Source: Planktophila turicensis (GTDB lineage: Bacteria > Actinomycetota > Actinomycetes > Nanopelagicales > Nanopelagicaceae). Taken from it: a DNA stretch of 64,000 nucleotides. Below, in pieces: positions 34,327 through 41,994 of the stretch. Made by a program: the position numbers and the translations under genes. The stretch lies in assembly GCA_965234405.1 (NCBI GenBank), contig OZ248346.1; one strand, written 5' to 3'. The first letter of the stretch is position 1; each line of letters opens with the position of its first letter. The notes under the pieces were generated by a model. That model was not told where the DNA came from, did not search any database, and saw nothing but the letters and a program-made list of their open reading frames with translations.

Positions 34327-34860
34327 GGTAGTCAGTACGAAATCAGCGGCGTTCTGCGTGCCCTCGTCGCGAAAATGTTGCTCTTGTGTGGAAAGCCACT
34401 TTTTCATCTGACTCTCGATTTCATTTCCATCACGTTCTAAAACCCTTGCCAAACCTTCTGAATCATCAATATCAATCCAGATGAGGGCAGCAAGTGAATC
34501 GCGAATAGCCATCTGTCCGCTGCCGACCCCTTCGAGGATAAGCAGCTCTGACTTTTCAATTTCAGATACTGGATTAAATTCGCCAGCAAGCCAGTTATAT
34601 GTCGAAAGAGATATTGGCTTTGCATCCTTATGGGCGCATACAAGGTGTGTAAGAACGTCGGTCAATTGCGATGTGAGTGCGTTATCCCAACCGTCATAGA
34701 GATCATCCATATGAACTTCGGTGATGGAATAACGCTGGGCCAGAGCAAGCTTTACATCGTGGGCAAGAGTTGTCTTTCCTGCACCTGCTGGCCCATCAAT
34801 TGCGATGATGGGTTGCGGTACGTCCTTACAGAGATCGGATAGCGCGTCTATGAGATCCAT
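34324..34860 (-). CDS. P-loop kinase (uridine kinase-like), candidate thiamine-salvage kinase
   Basis: Small ATP-dependent kinase of the nucleoside/uridine kinase class. Walker A GPAGAGKTT (residues 23-31), a VHMDDLYDGW substrate/Mg block like the DDFY block of uridine kinases, Walker B-like ELLILEGVGSG, and an LID-like Arg region (ARVLERDG). 178 aa from the ATG with a GGAG Shine-Dalgarno 8 bases upstream. It overlaps the 3' end of the transporter gene by 35 bases, so the two are translationally coupled and both lie behind the TPP riboswitch. PnuC-type carriers work by facilitated diffusion and rely on phosphorylation to trap the substrate; this kinase is therefore a candidate thiamine (or thiamine-precursor) kinase. 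This is inference; sequence alone says only P-loop kinase. Confidence 0.7.
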   Translation of the reverse strand: MDLIDALSDLCKDVPQPIIAIDGPAGAGKTTLAHDVKLALAQRYSITEVHMDDLYDGWDNALTSQLTDVLTHLVCAHKDAKPISLSTYNWLAGEFNPVSEIEKSELLILEGVGSGQMAIRDSLAALIWIDIDDSEGLARVLERDGNEIESQMKKWLSTQEQHFRDEGTQNAADFVLTT

Positions 34861-35416
34861 ACCAAGCACTCCATCCCAGCGCAGCCATTGCAGTGAACGC
34901 TACATAGAGCAGCGTTGTAAAGAGCAACCCTTGTGATGCATAGAGCGCGACGTATCCGGCATCGACAACCAACCACATTGGCCAGCTGTCGTACTTTTCA
35001 TAAACCATCAGAATCTGTGCCGCGAGTGAACCAAAGAAGAGGAGTGCATCAACGTAGGTAGATGCAGCGCCTGCCCACTTCAAGACTGGGCCGAGTGCAA
35101 GTGTTGCAACCAAGATTGCACCGATTGTGTACAAGCGATACTTATTTTTAAATGGACCAGGCTTTGCACCCGTTGGTTCCCAGCCATACCAGCCGGCAAT
35201 TGCTGCTGCGATAAAGACTAATTGCAGCGCCGCGCTTGCATAGAGTTTGTAATGTAAGAAGAAAACTCCATAGAGAACGCTGCTGAGCGCCCACCATGGC
35301 CAGGTAATTCTCTTGGCTGTAATACCGAGTGCAACACCGATAAATGAAACTACTGATGCAATAAATTCGAGATAAGAAACTTCATAAGTCCAGGCGGTGA
35401 AAAAGGTGGAATACAT
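34826..35416 (-). CDS. pnuT: PnuC-family transporter under TPP riboswitch, probable thiamine transporter PnuT
   Basis: Seven-to-eight-helix vitamin transporter, 196 aa. The family reads from the N-terminal EVSYLEFIASVVSFIGVALGI region, WPWWALSSVLYGVFFLHYKLYA and the second-half YEKYDSWPMWLVVDAGYVALYASQGLL segment (given as separate pieces of the PnuC W/Y-rich pattern). PnuC homologues carry nicotinamide riboside (PnuC), riboflavin (PnuX) or thiamine (PnuT). The 84-base leader is a TPP riboswitch, which assigns this one to thiamine. The start is the ATG immediately after GAGG at the riboswitch 3' end, so ligand binding could block ribosome entry. No thiamine biosynthesis gene is present in the window, and free-living members of this lineage are often vitamin auxotrophs. 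Confidence 0.85.
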   Translation of the reverse strand: MYSTFFTAWTYEVSYLEFIASVVSFIGVALGITAKRITWPWWALSSVLYGVFFLHYKLYASAALQLVFIAAAIAGWYGWEPTGAKPGPFKNKYRLYTIGAILVATLALGPVLKWAGAASTYVDALLFFGSLAAQILMVYEKYDSWPMWLVVDAGYVALYASQGLLFTTLLYVAFTAMAALGWSAWYGSHRRAIRSL

Positions 35417-35419
35417 CTA

Positions 35420-35500
35420 TCCTCATTTCTAGATCCGCATTACCGGACCAGTCAGACGGTCGACTTCGATGAAGTCCTCTCAGCCACTGTGGCTCCCGTT
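35420..35500 (-). promoter_or_regulatory. TPP riboswitch (thi box)
   Basis: Minus-strand leader between crtB and pnuT. In order: CGGGAGCC (35498-35491), GGCTGAGAGG with the conserved CTGAGA (35485-35476), a P3 hairpin GACTTC-atc-GAAGTC, GACCGT, then TGGTCCGGTAATGCGGATC (P4/P5, with the conserved GGTAATGC). It ends at GAGG, the Shine-Dalgarno of pnuT, suggesting translational control. It occupies almost the whole 94-base gap. Confidence 0.9.
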
Positions 35501-35507
35501 GTGTATA

Positions 35508-35513
35508 ACTCTA
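35508..35513 (-). promoter_or_regulatory. -10 TAGAGT overlapping the crtB stop, before the riboswitch
   Basis: TAGAGT starts with the TAG stop codon of crtB; a start site 6-7 bases downstream would fall at the first base of the riboswitch. Confidence 0.5.
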
Positions 35514-36389
35514 GCGAATACGAGCAGCAATTGCCTGTATGTAGGCAGCTCCTGCAACGCGTGCGCGGCGAGCAGTTGAAGTCTTGGCTCGCTTATTGAA
35601 GATGTCATAGCCAATTGCTTCGACTTCATCGACGATTCCGCAATATAACTCGCTGGCTGCACGAATACATGGACGAGATTCCTTATCCAAGTAGGCAATC
35701 CCGATATCGGCTTCTCGCTGTAATTGTCGAACGCGAGCGATTTGGAACTTCAGCGCAGCAATAATTTCAGGGGTTAAGACGCGACGTTCTAGCATGGCAC
35801 GGTCTACGCCAAATTGAGCAAGCTCTTGAAGAGGTAAATACACACGACCGCGATCGAGATCTTCATTGACATCGCGAATAAAGTTGGCGAGCTGGAAGGC
35901 GATACCTAACTTCTTTGCTGCCTCATATGCGCGCTCATCCGAGTAACCCAAAATTGGGACCATTTCCAGGCCGATGACAGCAGCAGAACCGTAGACATAC
36001 TCAAGAAGATCTTCGTAGCTCTGATATTCGGTGACGGTTAAATCCATCTCCATAGAGTGCAAGAAATCAACAAAGTGTTGGTGAGGGATATCAAACTTAT
36101 GAGCCGTATCAACCAGTGCGCGACCTATGTGATCGGTACTTGTACCCGCCTTTAGGTCTGCAAGAACTCCGCTGCTCCAAGAGCGCAACGCTTCAGCCTT
36201 CTCTGTCGGAGAAAGAGTCGAAGCTAGATCATCAACGATTTCATCGGCATAGCGAGCAAAACCGTAGAGAGCATGAACGTAGGGACGCTTATTCTTGGGA
36301 AGAAGCAGGGTTGCTAAGTAGTACGTCTTGCCATGCAACGAGTTAAGTCGTTTGCACTCTTCATAACTTGCTGCAAGAGCTTGATCCAT
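35511..36389 (-). CDS. crtB: Phytoene synthase
   Basis: Joins two geranylgeranyl diphosphates into phytoene, the first C40 carotenoid. The two Asp-rich substrate motifs of squalene/phytoene synthases are present: YADEIVDD and, in the second half, RDVNEDLDRGRVYLP. Length 292 aa. It begins directly after the crtI stop codon (TAAATG junction), last of a crtE-crtI-crtB operon. Confidence 0.93.
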   Translation of the reverse strand: MDQALAASYEECKRLNSLHGKTYYLATLLLPKNKRPYVHALYGFARYADEIVDDLASTLSPTEKAEALRSWSSGVLADLKAGTSTDHIGRALVDTAHKFDIPHQHFVDFLHSMEMDLTVTEYQSYEDLLEYVYGSAAVIGLEMVPILGYSDERAYEAAKKLGIAFQLANFIRDVNEDLDRGRVYLPLQELAQFGVDRAMLERRVLTPEIIAALKFQIARVRQLQREADIGIAYLDKESRPCIRAASELYCGIVDEVEAIGYDIFNKRAKTSTARRARVAGAAYIQAIAARIR

Positions 36390-37874
36390 TTACTTAACCG
36401 GACCCACAATTCGTTCTGCGGCCAGTCGTCCTGAGATAAGAACCATTGGAACACCAACACCTGGTTGAGTTCCGCTACCTGCGAAGACAACGTTTTCAAA
36501 TCCAGCTGCCATATTGCGTGGTCTAAATGGACCTGTCTGGAAGAAGGTATGCGCGCTAGCAAATGGTGCACCGCGCTCCATTCCCTGTGCCTGCCAATCA
36601 AGGGGAGTAGTCATTACCTCTGTCTCGATAGCGTCGCCAAAACCTGTATATCCACGATCTTCAAGAGTCTGAATCATCTGATCGCGATAAGGCTTTGCCT
36701 GCTTGGTCCAATCGATATCTGCATCCAAGTTAGGAGTTGGGTACAAGATGTAATACGACTGCTTTCCAGCAGGTGCAAGAGAAGGATCGTCATGAGTTGG
36801 CACAGTCACCAATACGGAAGGATCACTCATCAGAACCTTCTTATTGATGAGTTCGTCAAAGACGCCATCCCATGATTCACCGAAGTGAATATTGTGGTGA
36901 GCAATGTGGTCATACTTCTTAGAAGAACCAACGAGCAAAGTTGCACATGATGGTGAGTAGTTAAGACGCTTGATATTAAGCGGTGTCTTACCGAGCAAGT
37001 CACGCCATACAACTGGCAAATCTGGGTTCATCACAACGACATCGCACTCAATGCGTTCGCCGGTATTTGTTGTGACAGCCTTGACGCGACCGTTCTGCTT
37101 ATCAAGGCCAGTAACGGTTGTGTTGTACTTGAATTCAACGCCGTGCTTCTGGGCAGCAGCGGCTAGAGCGCGTGGAACTGCATGCATTCCGCCCTTAGGG
37201 AAGAAGACGCCGTTGACTGAATCCATATAGGCAATGACTGCATAAATTGCCAAGGCTTGCTGGGGGCTAACGCCGGCATACATCGCCTGGAATGAGTACA
37301 CCTTCTGAAGGCGTGGGTCCTTGAGGTACTGATTGACCTTTGGCTGTAAATGTCTGAAACCACCGAGTGCAATCAAGCGAGCCAGGTTAGGAGTCAGAAG
37401 ATTAAGTGGTGAATCGATGTTCTTATCGATGAAGTCATGCATCTCGTACTTGTAAAGCTTGGTGACGAAATCTACGTAACGGCGATATCCCAAAGCTTCT
37501 TCAGGTGAAACCTTTTCGCGGATCTCTTCTTCCATCTGCGCAGTATTTGCATGGACATCAATCTGAGAACCATCTGCATAGAAAGCGCGATACAAAGGTG
37601 AAAGTGGCATGAGTTCAAGCCAATCCTTCATATCTTCACCCACACAACTAAATGCATCTTGAATAAGTGATGGCATTGTTAAAACAGTTGGACCCGTATC
37701 AAATGAGTAGCCATCCTTATTAAGCAGACCGTTACGTCCACCCGGTACGGCTTCACGTTCAATTACTGTGACTTTACGGCCAGCACCGGCAAGGCGTAGC
37801 GCTGCACTGAGTCCACCAAGACCTGCGCCAACTACGACGACGTGATCTGTGGGTCCCTTAACGGTTCTTGTCAT
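36390..37874 (-). CDS. crtI: Phytoene desaturase CrtI
   Basis: FAD-dependent desaturase converting phytoene towards lycopene. The N-terminal dinucleotide fold VVVVGAGLGGLSAALRL (GAGLGG at 16-21) is followed by the GGRNGLL / FDTGPTVLTMP block. The C-terminal CrtI signature region GTQPGVGVPMVLISGRLAAE is intact. 494 aa. Its ATG overlaps the crtE stop by one base (TAATG), giving coupled translation. Confidence 0.93.
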   Translation of the reverse strand: MTRTVKGPTDHVVVVGAGLGGLSAALRLAGAGRKVTVIEREAVPGGRNGLLNKDGYSFDTGPTVLTMPSLIQDAFSCVGEDMKDWLELMPLSPLYRAFYADGSQIDVHANTAQMEEEIREKVSPEEALGYRRYVDFVTKLYKYEMHDFIDKNIDSPLNLLTPNLARLIALGGFRHLQPKVNQYLKDPRLQKVYSFQAMYAGVSPQQALAIYAVIAYMDSVNGVFFPKGGMHAVPRALAAAAQKHGVEFKYNTTVTGLDKQNGRVKAVTTNTGERIECDVVVMNPDLPVVWRDLLGKTPLNIKRLNYSPSCATLLVGSSKKYDHIAHHNIHFGESWDGVFDELINKKVLMSDPSVLVTVPTHDDPSLAPAGKQSYYILYPTPNLDADIDWTKQAKPYRDQMIQTLEDRGYTGFGDAIETEVMTTPLDWQAQGMERGAPFASAHTFFQTGPFRPRNMAAGFENVVFAGSGTQPGVGVPMVLISGRLAAERIVGPVK

Positions 37875-38959
37875 TAGTAGCTCCTACGGATTGCGGTCTC
37901 AGCGAGAGCTAAGAGAAATGGACGTGCATTTTCGTTAATCGTTGCAGAATTTGCTGCAGCTACTGATTCTTCGCCAAGGCGGTCGATCAATTTCTCTACA
38001 TCGGCGATTGCTCCGGTATCCATGATGAGCGCACGAAGTGACTCGATTTTTTCTGCAGAGAGGTCACGCTTACCGAGATTGGCAGAAAGTTCTGCGCGAG
38101 CAGCATCCGTTGCCTTCTCCATGGTCATCGCCATCAATACTGTGCGCTTTCCTTCGCGTAAGTCATCCCCTGCAGGCTTGCCCGTAGTTTCAGGATCTCC
38201 AAAGATGCCGAGCATGTCATCGCGCAATTGGAATGCTTCACCGAGTGGAAGGCCGTATGCAGAAAGTACGTTGAGAAGTTCAGAATGCTCAGTCGCTGAT
38301 GGACGGGCAATGACCGCACCTAAATGCAGCGGACGTTCGATTGTGTACTTACCTGACTTGTAACGGGCAATTCGTAGCGAACGTTCGACGCTATGTTCGC
38401 GTTCGCCTGCTTCACGAACATCGAGGTATTGACCTGCCATTAGTTCGATACGCATTTCATCGTGGATGCGAAGCGCTGCTGTAAGTGATTCATGTGAAAG
38501 ACCACTGTTGTGAAGCATGTGATCTGACCAGACAAGTGCGAGATCTCCGAGCAATACAGCAGCTGCTTCACCAAATTGTTCAGCAAGTCCTGCCATCGAA
38601 CCTTGGCGATGAAGATTTTCAAAGTGGCGATGGATTGCTGGCTTTCCACGACGAGTATCTGAACCATCCATTAAGTCATCATGAATAAGTGCACAAGCTT
38701 GCAATAGCTCAAGGCTCGCCATGGCACGAATATCTGTGCGACTTGGAGTTGCACCTGCTGCCATGAATCCTGCATAGGCAAAGAGAGGGCGAAGACGCTT
38801 GCCGCCTTCAAGAAGATAATCTTCGAGGGCATCACAGACTGGTACTAATTCAGATGCGATGCTGGTGAGATAGTCACGTTGTTCGGCGAGATACTGAGTT
38901 AGTTCGCCTTTCACGGCATCGCGTACCTCTAATGCGCTCTTCATGACCTCTTTATCCAC
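37874..38959 (-). CDS. crtE: Polyprenyl (geranylgeranyl) diphosphate synthase
   Basis: All-trans prenyltransferase building the C20 precursor. First Asp-rich motif IHDDLMDGSDTRRGKP (DDxxD) and second motif FQLRDDMLGIFGDPETTGKPAGDD (as FARM/SARM, quoted in family order) lie at normal spacing; GGKRLRP is the isopentenyl-diphosphate site. The start is taken as GTG (VDKEVMKSALEV): TATCGT lies 6 bases upstream. The next in-frame ATG, five codons on, has a close AGAGG and is the alternative. A much longer open frame upstream is antisense to metF and rejected. About 361 aa. Confidence 0.9.
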   Translation of the reverse strand: MDKEVMKSALEVRDAVKGELTQYLAEQRDYLTSIASELVPVCDALEDYLLEGGKRLRPLFAYAGFMAAGATPSRTDIRAMASLELLQACALIHDDLMDGSDTRRGKPAIHRHFENLHRQGSMAGLAEQFGEAAAVLLGDLALVWSDHMLHNSGLSHESLTAALRIHDEMRIELMAGQYLDVREAGEREHSVERSLRIARYKSGKYTIERPLHLGAVIARPSATEHSELLNVLSAYGLPLGEAFQLRDDMLGIFGDPETTGKPAGDDLREGKRTVLMAMTMEKATDAARAELSANLGKRDLSAEKIESLRALIMDTGAIADVEKLIDRLGEESVAAANSATINENARPFLLALAETAIRRSY

Positions 38960-38965
38960 GGCGCA

Positions 38966-38975
38966 ACGATATCCT
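38966..38975. promoter_or_regulatory. Overlapping divergent -10 elements of crtE and metF
   Basis: The 10 bases ACGATATCCT contain TATCGT on the minus strand (38971-38966, 6 bases before the crtE GTG) and TATCCT on the plus strand (38970-38975, 6 bases before the metF GTG). The two hexamers share the central TA, so only one can be melted and used at a time from one polymerase. Confidence 0.65.
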
Positions 38976-38981
38976 GAGGCC

Positions 38982-39875
38982 GTGGAGATGCGCAGTGTGA
39001 ACAGTAGTGTGAACAGTCCTGTCAGCAAAGCCCTCACATATTCATTCGAATTCTTCCCACCCAAAGATGTTGAAGGCGAAGAGCGCCTCTGGGCTGCGAT
39101 GTCACAGCTTGAATCCATCGCCCCTGATTTCATCTCTGTGACCTATGGCGCAGGCGGTTCAACCCGCGATCGCACTATTCGCATTACCTCAGAAATTACC
39201 GCTCGTACACATATCCCAACTGTTGCCCACCTAACTTGTGTGGGCTCTACTCGCGATGAGTTGGTAGATATCTTGAGTAAATATCGCGATGCTGGAATCA
39301 AAAGTATCTTGGCACTTCGTGGAGATCCAACTGGTGGACCTCGTGCACCTTGGAGTGCAACTGAAGGCGGACTCAATCACGCAGATGAGTTAGTAACTCT
39401 CGCTGCTGAATTCGGTGGATTTACTATCGGCGTCGCCGCGTTTCCAGATGGGCATCCATCATCTGATGGAGATATCGATAAAGATGTTCAGGTGCTGCTT
39501 GAGAAAGAGAAGCGCGGTGCAACATTTGCCACAACGCAATTCTTCTTCGATACAGCAAAGTGGAAAATTCTCGTTGATAAGTTAGCTGCAAAGGGCTCAA
39601 TGCTTCCAATCATTCCCGGCATCTTGCCTGTGACCAATGTGAAGCAACTCAATCGCATGGCAGAACTCAGTGGCGTGCCAATCCCTTCAGAAATTTCAAG
39701 CGCCTTTGCAAAGGTCGAGAGTAATCCAGATGATGTGCGCAAAGTTGGCGTCGAACTTGCAACCAAACTCTGTCAAGAGCTACTTGAAGCAGGCGCACCA
39801 GGACTTCACTTCTACACAATGAATACCTCATCTGCTACGCGGGAGATTTACTCACAGATTAAAGATGAGCGATGA
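38982..39875 (+). CDS. metF: 5,10-methylenetetrahydrofolate reductase
   Basis: FAD-dependent TIM-barrel enzyme producing 5-methyl-THF for methionine synthesis. Family blocks: SFEFFPPK near the N-terminus, ISVTYGAGGSTRDRT, ALRGDPTGG, TQFFFD and PGILPVTN. About 297 aa. GTG start chosen because of the TATCCT hexamer 6 bases upstream; ATG at 38988 is two codons on and a possible alternative. Followed with a 4-base overlap by the CDP-alcohol phosphotransferase. metF beside a polyprenyl synthase gene is also seen in other actinobacteria. Confidence 0.93.
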   Translation: MEMRSVNSSVNSPVSKALTYSFEFFPPKDVEGEERLWAAMSQLESIAPDFISVTYGAGGSTRDRTIRITSEITARTHIPTVAHLTCVGSTRDELVDILSKYRDAGIKSILALRGDPTGGPRAPWSATEGGLNHADELVTLAAEFGGFTIGVAAFPDGHPSSDGDIDKDVQVLLEKEKRGATFATTQFFFDTAKWKILVDKLAAKGSMLPIIPGILPVTNVKQLNRMAELSGVPIPSEISSAFAKVESNPDDVRKVGVELATKLCQELLEAGAPGLHFYTMNTSSATREIYSQIKDER

Positions 39876-40489
39876 AAGAGCAGGAGTTTAAAGAGCGCTG
39901 GAGTGAACTCCATGGAGGCGCAGATACGGAAGGCGTTGTCGGAGGATGGCTTTCATTCTCTTATCAAGCAGCGCGTGTATGTGTAGCCCTTCGCATCACA
40001 CCTAATCTCTTAACATTTCTCGGCCTCGGAACAGCGATTGCAATGGGGCTATCTGAGTACGCGGCCATTGCACTCCTTCTACTTGTCATCTCACTCTTCT
40101 TCGACGGAATCGATGGCAGCGTTGCGATTCTCCGTGGCACTGAAAGTAAATGGGGCGAGCTCCTTGATTCACTCGCCGATCGCATCTCTGAGGCTTTCTG
40201 GCTCTATATGGGTTGGCGTTTAGGAATTCCTGCTTGGGTTGTCATCACGATGTGGACGATTGCATCGACTCAAGAATATGCACGAGCACGCCTTGCATCA
40301 CTTGGTCATCGTGAAATCGGTGTTGTGACCCCAACTGAGCGACCAGTGCGCGCAATCTTTATGGCCTTTGCTTTGATCTTCTACATCTTTGATATTCCAG
40401 GAACGCAGCAACTTTCATACGCGTTCTTGGCTCTTCTTACCTTTAGCTTCTTAAAGGTTATGAAGGTGGCCAAAACGATTCTTGGCTAG
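39872..40489 (+). CDS. CDP-alcohol phosphatidyltransferase family protein
   Basis: Integral membrane enzyme class that transfers a phosphatidyl or similar group from a CDP-linked donor to an alcohol. Several hydrophobic helices surround the signature segment starting FDGIDGSVAIL and continuing through KWGELLDSLADR. This matches DGxxAR-x8-G-x3-D-x3-D in spacing and in all aspartates, but the usual Arg after Ala is Ile. 205 aa, coupled to metF by a 4-base overlap. Product unknown; phosphatidylinositol-phosphate or phosphatidylglycerol-phosphate synthesis are possible. The replaced Arg makes a different donor possible. Confidence 0.8.
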   Translation: MKEQEFKERWSELHGGADTEGVVGGWLSFSYQAARVCVALRITPNLLTFLGLGTAIAMGLSEYAAIALLLLVISLFFDGIDGSVAILRGTESKWGELLDSLADRISEAFWLYMGWRLGIPAWVVITMWTIASTQEYARARLASLGHREIGVVTPTERPVRAIFMAFALIFYIFDIPGTQQLSYAFLALLTFSFLKVMKVAKTILG

Positions 40490-41994
40490 TCAAGTATTGC
40501 GTTAGAAACCATTTCCGCGCTGAGGCCCACAAGAGGAAGCCCGCCACCAGGATGAGCGGATCCACCTACTAAGTACAGACCCTTAATTGGTGAGCGGTTC
40601 TTCGCGCGAGCAAATGCAGAGCGCGCACCGTTACTTGAAGTTCCATAGATCGAACCACCTGGTGCATTAACGCTCGTCTGTAAATCTAGGGGAGTGCGAA
40701 TCTCAAGAACTTCTAGACGGCTACGAATAGCAATTCCCTGCAATTCAATCTGATCGATAATCGTATTTGCATACTGGCGCTTAAAGTTTTCATCGCTCCA
40801 ATCAAAACCATCACCAGTGGTGCTGTGGCGAGGAGCATTTACCAAGACAAACCAAGCCTCGTGACCTTTATCTTTGACCATCAGCGGATCGCGAGGTGCG
40901 CAGATATAGATAGTTGGTTTCTCAACTGGGGTCTTGCTTGTGAAGATTGCTTCAAATTCAAGGTCGTAATTTTCTGGGAACAAAATGGTGTGATGCTCAA
41001 GTGGTTGGGCATCTGATGGCTTAAGACCAAGCAGCAGTGAGAATCCGGCAAGAGAAGGCTCTTGTTTTGCCAGTTGCTTACGAACCTTTACTACCTTGTT
41101 TGTTGGTGCCAATAACTTCTCGTAGACAAATTGCGCATCTGCGTTGGCAACTACGCGATCAAAGCTCTGCTGATTGCCATGTACGACAACACCTGAAACA
41201 CGGCCTGAGGTGAGGGTAATTTCTTCAACGCGGGCGTTGAGCTGAATACCTACGCCTAGCTTCTCGCATCTCTCAGTAATCTTTTCAGAGAGCGTGCCGA
41301 TTCCGCCTTTGATATGCCAGGCACCGAATGCCTCTTCGACGAAAGCAATAGTTGATAGCACTGCCGGAGCTACGCGAGGGTCAGACCCGCTATAGGTTGC
41401 ATAACGATCCATGATCTTTGCCAGGTTTGGATTAGAAATAGCAAGACCGCGTAGAGATTTCCACGGTGAAATAGTTTTGAGATCACGAATCAATCGTGGG
41501 CGCTTGAGTAGCGAAACTGGTGATTTGAGTTCGGACTCAATAAATGGTTCGCGCGAGACATCCCACATCGCTTCCGCCTGCAACATCACTCGGTCCCATT
41601 CAGCAGCTGCATCTGCGCCAAGAGATTCTTCAATCGAAGCCAAGGTCTTCTTGCGAGATAAGTTGGCAAACTTCACCGACTTACCATCATGGAATCGGTA
41701 ATCAAAAGATGGGTTTACCTCTTCAATTTCAAGAACGCGACCCATGACATCGCCTGTGCGCTGGAAGAAATCGCGATAGACAGCCGGCAGAGTCAGAAGT
41801 GAAGGACCAGTATCGAATGCGTAGCGGCCGATCCATTCAGTGCGGCACTTACCGCCGGTGCGATCGGATGCTTCAAAGATTGTGACCTTATGTCCGGCTT
41901 TTGCTAAACGAGCTGCTGTGCAGAGTCCGCCGATACCTGCGCCAATAACCGCAATGTTTTCAACGTTCTTTACTTTCCCCACATGGCCGGTCAT
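40486..41994 (-). CDS. crtD: CrtI/CrtD-type carotenoid desaturase
   Basis: Second FAD-dependent phytoene-desaturase-family protein, 502 aa. FAD fold AVIGAGIGGLCTAARL (GAGIGG 18-23), GGKCRTEW, FDTGPSLLTLP and the C-terminal GGSAHPGGGLPLVGLSAE block. Since crtI is in the other cluster, this one, sitting with cruF, a glycosyltransferase and crtA, is probably a 3',4'-desaturase (CrtD-like) acting on hydroxylated ends. That is inference. Start at the ATG that overlaps the upstream glycosyltransferase stop (ATGA). An ATG 18 bases earlier is possible. Its end overlaps the convergent CDP-alcohol phosphotransferase by 4 bases. Confidence 0.8.
   Translation of the reverse strand: MTGHVGKVKNVENIAVIGAGIGGLCTAARLAKAGHKVTIFEASDRTGGKCRTEWIGRYAFDTGPSLLTLPAVYRDFFQRTGDVMGRVLEIEEVNPSFDYRFHDGKSVKFANLSRKKTLASIEESLGADAAAEWDRVMLQAEAMWDVSREPFIESELKSPVSLLKRPRLIRDLKTISPWKSLRGLAISNPNLAKIMDRYATYSGSDPRVAPAVLSTIAFVEEAFGAWHIKGGIGTLSEKITERCEKLGVGIQLNARVEEITLTSGRVSGVVVHGNQQSFDRVVANADAQFVYEKLLAPTNKVVKVRKQLAKQEPSLAGFSLLLGLKPSDAQPLEHHTILFPENYDLEFEAIFTSKTPVEKPTIYICAPRDPLMVKDKGHEAWFVLVNAPRHSTTGDGFDWSDENFKRQYANTIIDQIELQGIAIRSRLEVLEIRTPLDLQTSVNAPGGSIYGTSSNGARSAFARAKNRSPIKGLYLVGGSAHPGGGLPLVGLSAEMVSNAILD

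Noticed and set aside
34826..35416. Nicotinamide riboside transporter (PnuC) call
   Set aside because: The leader is a TPP riboswitch, which marks thiamine-specific PnuT members; no NAD-related gene is adjacent.
38960..39133. N-terminal extension of crtE reaching into metF
   Set aside because: The extra residues are antisense to conserved MetF codons; the -10 and GTG at 38959 give a normal-length enzyme.
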